Source: Anaerolineales bacterium UBA5069
GTDB taxonomy: Bacteria > Chloroflexota > Anaerolineae > Caldilineales > Caldilineaceae
Direction of reading: 5' to 3'
Assembly (NCBI GenBank): GCA_002415895.1
Contig: DIAV01000076.1
Location: 11,440-16,972, forward strand
Length of the DNA: 5,533 bases
A model generated the notes under the pieces. It did not search any database and was not told the DNA's origin. It was given only the letters and a program-made list of their open reading frames with translations. Position numbers and translations under genes: made by a program. Each line of letters begins with the position of its first letter. Position 1 is the stretch's first letter. This document shows positions 1 through 5,026 of this stretch, one piece after another.

Positions 1-66
1 CATTGCGTGGTTCATACGGCTCACCTTGCGCACCGTCGCGCCTGATTTGTGCATGGCGTCGGTCAT
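1..66 (-). CDS. 5' end of an unidentified gene, translationally coupled to the VOC gene (partial)
   Basis: On the minus strand an ATG at 66-64 overlaps the TGA stop of the VOC gene (65-63) as ATGA. From it 22 codons stay open to the window edge, beginning MTDAMHKSGATVRKVSR. The peptide is basic and too short to assign to any family. An ATGA overlap is a common sign of translational coupling in bacterial operons, so it should be translated with the VOC gene. A purine-rich GGGGGAG stretch lies about 14 bases upstream, too far to be a good ribosome binding site, which also points to coupling. Other in-frame starts are Met5 (54-52) and Met18 (15-13), so the true start is uncertain. The open frame could also be chance, because only 66 bases are visible. 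Confidence 0.45.
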   Translation of the reverse strand, partial: MTDAMHKSGATVRKVSRMNHAM

Positions 67-467
67 GCCGCGGGCGGCATCTCCCCCATCCAGCCAACTT
101 CCCAAATGTGGCCGTCGGGGTCGGCGAAGGCACGGCTGTACATCCAGCCCAAATCCTGCGTGGGGCGCGGTTCGCTGCCACCCGCCGCAAGCGCGTTCTC
201 AATCATGACATCCGCTTCCTCACGGCTCTCACACGAGAGCGCAAGCAGCACTTCGGTCACCTGGGTCGCGTCGGCAATCGCCCGCGGCGTGAAGCTCTGA
301 AAATGTTCATGCGAGAGCAACATGGCAAAGATGTTTTCATCAAAGATGACACAGAGCGAGGCATCACCGCTGAACTGCTCATTAATGCCAAAACCCAGCG
401 CCGTATAAAAGCGGCGGCTGCGCGGCACGTCACCAACTGGCAAATTGACAAAGATCGTGCGTGCCAT
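63..467 (-). CDS. VOC superfamily (glyoxalase/extradiol dioxygenase fold) protein
   Basis: This is a 134-residue single-domain protein of the vicinal oxygen chelate fold, probably cytoplasmic. The N-terminal half has the typical first beta-alpha-beta unit: FVNLPVGDVPRSRRFYTALGF at residues 6-26, split here by description only, with the helix that in this fold follows the first metal-side strand. The C-terminal half has ATQVTEVLLALS (67-78), a helix of the SREEADVMIENALAAGG type (81-97), and DPDGHIWEVGWM (116-127). Glu123 sits where the C-terminal metal-ligand glutamate lies in the family. The length matches the small stand-alone VOC proteins often annotated as lactoylglutathione lyase-like, but the substrate cannot be told from sequence and true glyoxalase I activity should not be assumed. 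The start at 467 is chosen over an in-frame Met seven codons upstream because an AAGGAG site lies six bases before it. The gene lies 80 bases downstream of miaB and overlaps the next gene by ATGA. Confidence 0.88.
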   Translation of the reverse strand: MARTIFVNLPVGDVPRSRRFYTALGFGINEQFSGDASLCVIFDENIFAMLLSHEHFQSFTPRAIADATQVTEVLLALSCESREEADVMIENALAAGGSEPRPTQDLGWMYSRAFADPDGHIWEVGWMGEMPPAA

Positions 468-473
468 ACTTCT

Positions 474-479
474 CTCCTT
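474..479 (-). promoter_or_regulatory. Ribosome binding site of the VOC gene
   Basis: On the minus strand AAGGAG lies six bases before the ATG at 467-465. This strong Shine-Dalgarno sequence fixes the start at MARTIF and argues against the longer reading that begins at 488, whose first codons would contain this site. Confidence 0.8.
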
Positions 480-547
480 TGCGAGCAAAAGACCGCCTCA
501 GAACAATGACCGTGGGCATCCACATTGGGCAGATGGATGTTTGTTGA

Positions 548-2095
548 TTACAGCGGTGATACATCGCGCACCAGGCGCGCCTGCATGGACCACGGCCCCG
601 TCCATGTGACCTGCGCTTCAACCAGCCGCCCGCGCAAGTCGTCATTGCTTTCAATAAACACAAGTTTGTTGCGCCGGTCGCGGCCGCGCCACTTGCCTTT
701 GTGTGTATCTTCGACCAGCACCTCCACCACCTGGCCCAGGTAGCGTGCATTCGCGGCCGTGCTAATCTCTTCCTGAAGCGCATCGAGCAGTTTGTGGCGG
801 CGCAGTTTCTCCTCTTCAGGCACATCGTCCACCAGGCGGCGCTCGCTCACCGTGCCGGGGCGCGGGCTATAGCGCGCCAGATGCACCTTGGCAAACTCCA
901 CTTCCCGCAGCATGGCGACCGTGCCCTCAAACTGCGCATCCGTTTCGCCGCAGAAGCCCACAATCACATCCGTGTGAATGGCCGCGTCGGGCAGCACGTC
1001 GCGGATCTCGGCAATGAGCGTACGATATTGCGCCGTGGTGTAGCCGCGCTTCATCTGCTCCAGCACCGCGTCGTCACCGGCCTGGATGGGCGCCTCTATC
1101 TGCTCCATCACCTTGGGCAGGTCGCGCACCGCCTCAAGGATGCGGCGCGTCATATAGTTGGGGTGGCTGGTGAGGAAGCGAATGCGCCACAGCCCATCAA
1201 TCTCATGCACGGCGCGCAGGAGGTCAGCCAAATCAAAGCCACCCTCATCGGCACCCTGGTGCGCGGTAACGGTCGCGCTGTTGCCGCGCCCTGCGCCATC
1301 GGCGCGCCAGTCGTAGCCGTAACGATCTACAATCTGCCCCAGCAGCGTCACCTCGCGCACCCCCTGCGCCACAAGTCCACGAATCTCGTTGACGATCTCG
1401 TTGACGGGGCGGCTGCGCTCCACGCCGCGCCTGAAGGGGATAATGCAGAAGGTGCACGCATGTGAGCAGCCATAGACAATGGGCACAAACGCCGCCACCG
1501 GCGCAGTGCCGCTGAGTGCCAGGTGCTTGATGGATTGCGCGCTGCCCACGGGCTGCACCGCGTCCTGCATACGGAAGCGCTGCTCCATCTGCTCGCGCTC
1601 AATTGCAGCCATCTCGGCGTCAATTTCGGCCTGGCGCAGAAAATTGACAAGCGGCGATGCCTCGCTCGGCGGCATGAAGACATCCACATGCGGGTAGGCA
1701 GCCAACAATTGCGGGCTGGGCTTGACGCCGACCATGCAACCCATGAGGGCAATCGCGCGATCGGGGCGCGCCTGCTTCCACGGTTTCAGGCTGCCCACCT
1801 TGCCCTGCCCTTTTTCCTCGGCGGCCTGGCGCACAACGCAGGTGTTGATCACCACAACATCGGCATCGTCAAGCTGGTCAGTTGGCCCGTAGCCGATTTT
1901 TTCGAGTTCAGCGGCCACATGGTTGGAATCGGCCACATTCATCTGGCAGCCAATGGTCCAAATATGGTATTTGCGGAAGGAATCGCTGCGGGCGTCGGTG
2001 GCGAGTTCAAAGGTCAGTTCGCCGCCCGTTTCGTCCTGCGCTGCTGTGCGCAAGGCAATGGGTTGGCCGCGCGGTGCGGCCGTTCTGGTGGCCAT
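548..2095 (-). CDS. miaB: tRNA-2-methylthio-N6-isopentenyladenosine(37) synthase MiaB
   Basis: This is a radical SAM methylthiotransferase of 515 residues. It inserts a methylthio group at C2 of i6A37 in tRNAs reading UNN codons, using two [4Fe-4S] clusters and S-adenosylmethionine. The N-terminal methylthiotransferase (UPF0004) domain spans about residues 41-155. Its three cluster cysteines are visible: Cys50 in TIGCQMN, Cys86 in NTCVVR and Cys120 in MGCM. The radical SAM domain (about 200-440) has Cys210, Cys214 and Cys217 in GCSHACTFCIIPFRRG, followed by LTSHPNYM and PIQAGDDAVLEQMKRGYT. A C-terminal TRAM domain (about 450-512) should bind tRNA. The protein is longer than the usual 440-480 residues because of a roughly 40-residue polar N-terminal extension and an insertion around 262-285. 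The usual LGQNVN is LGQIVD here. The start at 2095 is supported by AGGA eight bases upstream. MtaB- or RimO-type relatives are less likely given the GCQMN, FRRGVERSRP and RGYT motifs. Confidence 0.93.
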   Translation of the reverse strand: MATRTAAPRGQPIALRTAAQDETGGELTFELATDARSDSFRKYHIWTIGCQMNVADSNHVAAELEKIGYGPTDQLDDADVVVINTCVVRQAAEEKGQGKVGSLKPWKQARPDRAIALMGCMVGVKPSPQLLAAYPHVDVFMPPSEASPLVNFLRQAEIDAEMAAIEREQMEQRFRMQDAVQPVGSAQSIKHLALSGTAPVAAFVPIVYGCSHACTFCIIPFRRGVERSRPVNEIVNEIRGLVAQGVREVTLLGQIVDRYGYDWRADGAGRGNSATVTAHQGADEGGFDLADLLRAVHEIDGLWRIRFLTSHPNYMTRRILEAVRDLPKVMEQIEAPIQAGDDAVLEQMKRGYTTAQYRTLIAEIRDVLPDAAIHTDVIVGFCGETDAQFEGTVAMLREVEFAKVHLARYSPRPGTVSERRLVDDVPEEEKLRRHKLLDALQEEISTAANARYLGQVVEVLVEDTHKGKWRGRDRRNKLVFIESNDDLRGRLVEAQVTWTGPWSMQARLVRDVSPL

Positions 2096-2103
2096 CTGTA
2101 AAG

Positions 2104-2107
2104 TCCT
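2104..2107 (-). promoter_or_regulatory. Ribosome binding site of miaB
   Basis: On the minus strand AGGA lies eight bases before the ATG at 2095-2093. It decides the start, since the same frame stays open far upstream (to 3517) without any homologous protein sequence. Confidence 0.6.
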
Positions 2108-2139
2108 GTTCTCCGGCGTGAACCGGGCAAGAATGAAAA

Positions 2140-2157
2140 CCGCCCACATGATGGCGG
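2140..2157 (-). other. GC hairpin followed by TTTT in the miaB leader
   Basis: Read on the minus strand, CCGCC (2157-2153) can pair with GGCGG (2144-2140) across an eight-base loop, ATCATGTG, and is followed at once by GTTTTC-type sequence (2139-2130 reads GTTTTCATTC). If the promoter at 2165-2193 is real, transcription would begin close to the base of this stem, giving the mRNA a 5'-terminal hairpin. The stem has only five pairs and the T run is short, so a working intrinsic terminator is unlikely; a 5' stabilising stem or no function at all are equally possible. Confidence 0.25.
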
Positions 2158-2164
2158 GTGTGTG

Positions 2165-2193
2165 ATTGTAGCAGAGGCGCGGCTGCATATCGA
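2165..2193 (-). promoter_or_regulatory. Candidate sigma-70-type promoter for miaB
   Basis: On the minus strand a -10 element TACAAT (2170-2165, one mismatch to TATAAT) is preceded by TGC, the extended -10 TGn. A -35 candidate, TCGATA (2193-2188, four of six matches to TTGACA), sits 17 bases upstream. Transcription would start near 2158, giving a leader of about 63 bases to the miaB ATG. The combination of an extended -10 and correct spacing makes this the best minus-strand promoter in the intergenic region, but it is a consensus match only. Confidence 0.45.
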
Positions 2194-2288
2194 AATGGAT
2201 CGCCCTGCTCGGCAGCGCCAGCGTGTGCCGCCTGGTCACCAGAGCCTGTTGCGTCCCCTGGCATCCACCATCGTGCGTACCCTGCATG

Positions 2289-2294
2289 TATAAT
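2289..2294 (+). promoter_or_regulatory. Candidate -10 element for the NADAR-ARH gene
   Basis: A perfect TATAAT stands out in otherwise GC-rich sequence 57 bases before the start codon. The expected start of transcription is near 2301, giving a leader of about 50 bases. No good -35 lies 17 bases upstream (CACCAT at 2266-2271), and the TG just before it is one base off the extended -10 spacing. It may therefore be weak or need an activator. Confidence 0.45.
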
Positions 2295-2337
2295 GCGCTT
2301 GAACCACGCCAGCAACCCCGCTGCGACCCACTGCACT

Positions 2338-2342
2338 GAAGG
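2338..2342 (+). promoter_or_regulatory. Ribosome binding site of the NADAR-ARH gene
   Basis: GAAGG lies eight bases before the ATG at 2351 and supports this start, which also matches the position where NADAR/YbiA domains begin (IQFYRTRDPYGFLSN). Confidence 0.6.
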
Positions 2343-2350
2343 CGCATACC

Positions 2351-3925
2351 ATGATCCAGTTTTATCGAACGCGCGACCCCTACGGCTTTCTCTCCAACTA
2401 TGCTGAAACGCCAATTGAACTGGATGGCCTGCTGTGGCCCAGCGTGGAGCACTACTATCAGGCGCAGAAGTTCCCGCATGACGCTGCACTGCGCGAACAA
2501 ATTCGCGCGTGCGCCGACGCATTTGAGGCCAAACAACTGGCATGGCAGCACGCCGCCATTCGTGCGGATTGGGAGAGCGTGCGCGATGATGTGATGCGCA
2601 CAGCCTTGCGTGCAAAGTTCAGCCAGAACATGCACCTGGGCATGGCGCTGCTTGCCACAGGTGAGACGAAGCTGATTGAGCACACAAAGCGCGACAGCTA
2701 CTGGGGTGACGGCGGCGATGGTTCGGGCGTCAACCGCATGGGCGAACTGCTGGCGTCCATACGCGCCGAGTTGGCCGCCGCGGCGCAACCTGGCGTGAAC
2801 CGCGTGCTGCTCAACTGGCTGCTTGAGTGCGGCAGTATCGAGCTGATTGATAGCCCTTTCCTGCGCACGCCACCCCCGGCTTGCACAATTGCATGGCCGC
2901 GGGTTGAAGGCATGTTGCTGGGAATCGCGATAGGCGATGCACTGGGCAATGCCAGCGAAGGGCAGAACCCCGGCGCGCGCATGGCCGCCCGCGGCGAAAT
3001 CCGCGATTATGTGCCCAATCAATATGCGGACTGGCGCGCCGTGGGCGTACCCTCTGACGATACGCAGCTTGCCTTCCGCACCCTCGCACAGCTTGTGGCC
3101 GATGGGCGGCTGATTCCACAGGCGCTGGCCGAACGCTTTTGCAGCGGCCAGATCTTCGGCATTGGGCAGGCTGTGCGCGAATTTGTGGACGCCTTTAGCA
3201 ACAAGCAGGAGCCGTGGCAGCGCGCGGGAACGGCCAGCGCCGGCAATGGCGCGCTTATGCGCATTGCGCCCGTGCTTGTGCCCTACATCCACGCGCCCAG
3301 CGCCGAACTGTGGGCCGACACTGCGCTCGCGGCCATGATTACGCACAACGACAGTGCGTCGATCGCTTCCTGTGTTGCCTTCACGGCCATGCTGTGGGAG
3401 CTCCTCGCCATGACGCAGCCCCCCGCACCCGCGTGGTGGCGCACGCGCTTCGTAGAAATCGTCACCCAGCTTGAAGTGGACACCACGTACAGGCCGCGCT
3501 CGCCCCACGTGCCGCAAATGGAACTCCCATTCAGCGCGTGGATTGACAAATACCTCAGCGATCCCGATCTGGCTGCGCTGTCAACGCTTGAAGCCTGCAA
3601 CCGCTGGTACTCGGCCGCCTTTCTGCTCGAGACCGTCCCCTCGGCGCTCCTGATTCTGCAACGCTACGCGCATGACCCTGAAGAGGCAATTGTGCGCGCG
3701 GTGAACGATACGCGCGACAACGACACAATTGCAGCGATTGTAGGCGCGGCCGTGGGAGCGCTCCACGGTGTCGATGCACTGCCTGCGCGCTGGCGCGATG
3801 GGCTGCTGGGGCGGCTCAGCTTTGACGATGACGGCGCGCTCTTCGCACTCATCGACGCAGCGCGCACACGCTGGGGAGACTGCGGTTTGGTCGCAGATGC
3901 AGGTTCCACTCCCGTAACACTCTAG
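2351..3925 (+). CDS. Two-domain NADAR (YbiA-like N-glycosidase) - ADP-ribosylglycohydrolase (ARH) fusion
   Basis: This 524-residue protein joins two complete hydrolase domains. Residues 1-141 form a NADAR/YbiA domain: FYRTRDPYGFLSNYA, then WPSVEHYYQAQKF (29-41, with the conserved Glu33), ALRAKF (85-90) and EHTKRDSYWGDGGDGSG (110-126). E. coli YbiA, about 160 residues, cleaves riboflavin-pathway intermediates, and other NADAR proteins have been reported to remove ADP-ribose from guanine in DNA. Residues 150-510 form an ARH/DraG-type domain: EGMLLGIAIGDALG (186-199), SDDTQLAF (235-242), SAGNGALMRIAPV (296-308), THNDS (331-335) and NDTRDNDTIAAIVGAAVGALHG-like sequence at 452-473. Ser235, Asp236, Asp237 and Asp456, Asp458, Thr459 match the two-metal ligand set of this family. 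ARH enzymes hydrolyse ADP-ribose from proteins or small molecules. No signal peptide is seen, so it is cytoplasmic. It is the only plus-strand gene here. Its substrate is not known; a role in reversing or salvaging ADP-ribose conjugates is inference. Confidence 0.92.
   Translation: MIQFYRTRDPYGFLSNYAETPIELDGLLWPSVEHYYQAQKFPHDAALREQIRACADAFEAKQLAWQHAAIRADWESVRDDVMRTALRAKFSQNMHLGMALLATGETKLIEHTKRDSYWGDGGDGSGVNRMGELLASIRAELAAAAQPGVNRVLLNWLLECGSIELIDSPFLRTPPPACTIAWPRVEGMLLGIAIGDALGNASEGQNPGARMAARGEIRDYVPNQYADWRAVGVPSDDTQLAFRTLAQLVADGRLIPQALAERFCSGQIFGIGQAVREFVDAFSNKQEPWQRAGTASAGNGALMRIAPVLVPYIHAPSAELWADTALAAMITHNDSASIASCVAFTAMLWELLAMTQPPAPAWWRTRFVEIVTQLEVDTTYRPRSPHVPQMELPFSAWIDKYLSDPDLAALSTLEACNRWYSAAFLLETVPSALLILQRYAHDPEEAIVRAVNDTRDNDTIAAIVGAAVGALHGVDALPARWRDGLLGRLSFDDDGALFALIDAARTRWGDCGLVADAGSTPVTL
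3922..3925. other. Interlocked convergent stop codons (CTAG)
   Basis: The palindrome CTAG carries both stops: TAG at 3923-3925 ends the plus-strand NADAR-ARH gene and TAG read as 3924-3922 ends the minus-strand anchored protein. There is therefore no space for a terminator between the two convergent genes, and any termination must lie inside one of the coding regions. Confidence 0.9.
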
Positions 3926-4986
3926 AAGCCGCGCCACCAATCCTTGCGCGAACGTGGGTCGAGGAAGACGCCGCGGTCGCGCACAGCCACGAGCAGCACC
4001 GTCGTTGCCGTGCCCAGCACCTCGCCCTCGCGCAGGGCGGGCAGGCTGGCGCGCCCCTCGGCGTTGCGCTGCCGGTAAAGCGCCAGCAGGTTGGGGTCTA
4101 CGCACAGACCGTCCATGTGCACGGCATAGCCATTGGCCACAGAATCATCGCGCGTGAAGCCGAGCGTGATCCGCTGTTCTTCCGCGTAAAGCACCAGGGC
4201 CTTGAAGCCGCCGCCGTAGATTTCCGGCCCACGGCGCGGGATGGCGAGCGCTTCGCCCGGATTTGTTGCCAGGCCGAGGAGGGTGACAGCACGCTCAGTG
4301 AGCAGTTGGCCGCGGCAGCCGTGGCCACCGCAACCCCAGTTCCAATCATAAACCTGCGCGGCGCTCACAAAATCCGGTCGCCTGCCATCACCAAAAATGC
4401 CCGCCAAGGCAGGCGGGTCGCCGTCAGCAGGGCCATTGATGTCGACGATTGCCAGCGGCGCGTCGGTGGGTAACCAGCCGCGCTGCCACAAATTCAAGTC
4501 GCCGTGAATTGAATCGGGGTGGTCGATGGGTGCAGAAGCAATGGGAATCGCGTCGTAAGCGCGCCCGGACGTGGTGGGACAGCCGGCGGGCGGCGGCGGC
4601 GGCCCTTGCGCAGGCGCGGGTGCAATGACGGGCGCCGGCAGTTCGGCCACAAGCGCGACCTGGCGTTCGGCGGACGCGAGCGCGGCGGGCGCATCTGTCG
4701 CAATGGCAGCGGGAGAGGATGCAGGTGTAGCAGAGGGCGCCATCGTCGGCGTTGCCGTGGGCGGCTGTGGCGTGGCTACCGCAGTCACCTCAACAACGCG
4801 CGTCACCTCCACCACCCAGGGCGTTTGCGTGGGCAGCGCAAAGAGTGTGGAGCGCACCGATACATCGATAAAGCGCGGATCAGGTGGTGGCGGCGTACGC
4901 GTGCGCCAGAGCAGCGCAACCAGCAGCAGGGAGATTGCAGCAAGCAAGGCCACAACAAGCGTGCGAAACGTAAGAATTCGTGGCAT
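3922..4986 (-). CDS. Membrane-anchored extracytoplasmic protein of unknown function, Chloroflexota style
   Basis: This 354-residue protein has no function I can name. Residues 7-27 form one hydrophobic segment after a short basic start (MPRILTFR), best read as an uncleaved signal anchor; there is no lipobox cysteine. A Pro/Thr/Ala-rich stalk follows (about 31-140), including VVEVTRVVEVT (58-68) and a TPTATPT-like stretch, a style common in Chloroflexota surface proteins. Residues 143-354 look folded: HPDSIHGDLNLWQRGWL (156-172), VYDWNWGCGGHGCRG (212-226), GPEIYGGGFKALVLYAEEQ (253-271), YAVHMDGLCVDP (287-298) and a DPRSRKDWW end (343-351). Cys136, Cys219, Cys224 and Cys295 could form disulfides outside the membrane. 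I believe similar ectodomains occur in other Chloroflexota hypothetical proteins, from memory only. The start at 4986 is chosen because it places the anchor at the N-terminus; no clear ribosome binding site precedes it. It lies 40 bases after the permease gene, probably the same operon. Confidence 0.8.
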   Translation of the reverse strand: MPRILTFRTLVVALLAAISLLLVALLWRTRTPPPPDPRFIDVSVRSTLFALPTQTPWVVEVTRVVEVTAVATPQPPTATPTMAPSATPASSPAAIATDAPAALASAERQVALVAELPAPVIAPAPAQGPPPPPAGCPTTSGRAYDAIPIASAPIDHPDSIHGDLNLWQRGWLPTDAPLAIVDINGPADGDPPALAGIFGDGRRPDFVSAAQVYDWNWGCGGHGCRGQLLTERAVTLLGLATNPGEALAIPRRGPEIYGGGFKALVLYAEEQRITLGFTRDDSVANGYAVHMDGLCVDPNLLALYRQRNAEGRASLPALREGEVLGTATTVLLVAVRDRGVFLDPRSRKDWWRGF

Positions 4987-4999
4987 GGGTTGAGCCGTA

Positions 5000-5014
5000 G
5001 GCGCGCAGCGCGCC
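5000..5014. repeat. Short perfect inverted repeat between permease and anchored-protein genes
   Basis: GGCGCGC and GCGCGCC flank a single central base, in practice a six-pair all-GC stem with a three-base loop. It lies 14-28 bases upstream of the anchored protein's ATG, just where a leader or ribosome binding region would be, and 13 bases after the permease stop. No T run follows on either strand, so it is not an intrinsic terminator. It may shape the mRNA between the two genes or simply reflect GC-rich composition. Confidence 0.5.
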
Positions 5015-5026
5015 CCGCGGCACGCG

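Larger units (their letters stand above)
2096..2350. other. Divergent intergenic region between miaB and the NADAR-ARH gene
   Basis: These 255 bases separate two divergently read genes. They carry the candidate miaB promoter and leader hairpin on the minus strand and a TATAAT element for the plus-strand gene. No RNA gene or riboswitch was recognised. A plus-strand frame is open from 2102 to a TAA at 2291-2293 but has no good start, no ribosome binding site and no recognisable protein sequence, so it is not called as a gene. No obvious operator-type dyad lies between the two promoter candidates. Confidence 0.6.

Noticed and set aside
63..488. Longer start for the VOC protein seven codons upstream (MLAKERS)
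   Set aside because: Those codons contain the AAGGAG ribosome binding site that is correctly placed for the downstream ATG, and the fold begins right after that ATG.
517..539. Inverted repeat CATCCA ... TGGATG between miaB and the VOC gene, considered as a terminator
   Set aside because: Only six pairs with an 11-base loop, moderate GC and no T run on the minus strand after it; insufficient to call a terminator.
701..1465. A 254-codon plus-strand open frame inside miaB
   Set aside because: It is antisense to clear MiaB motifs including the radical SAM cysteines, and its translation is His/Ala/Arg-rich with no domain features.
2102..2293. A 63-codon open frame in the intergenic region on the plus strand, ending at the TATAAT element
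   Set aside because: It has no good start codon with a ribosome binding site and no recognisable sequence; it overlaps the candidate miaB promoter.
2096..3517. The miaB frame stays open on the minus strand for another 474 codons, suggesting a 989-residue protein
   Set aside because: The extension is antisense to the NADAR-ARH gene, shows no recognisable protein motifs, and a ribosome binding site and the MiaB domain boundary both support a start at 2095. Long antisense frames are common in GC-rich genes.
2351..3925. Interpretation of the NADAR-ARH gene as an antitoxin of a DarT-type toxin-antitoxin pair
   Set aside because: No ADP-ribosyltransferase or other toxin-like gene is next to it: the neighbours are divergent miaB and a convergent membrane protein gene. 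The idea remains open only for partners elsewhere in the genome.
4787..4818. Near-direct DNA repeat (GTCACCTC ... GTCACCTCCACC) considered as a regulatory repeat
   Set aside because: It simply encodes the VVEVTRVVEVT stretch of the anchored protein and lies within its reading frame.
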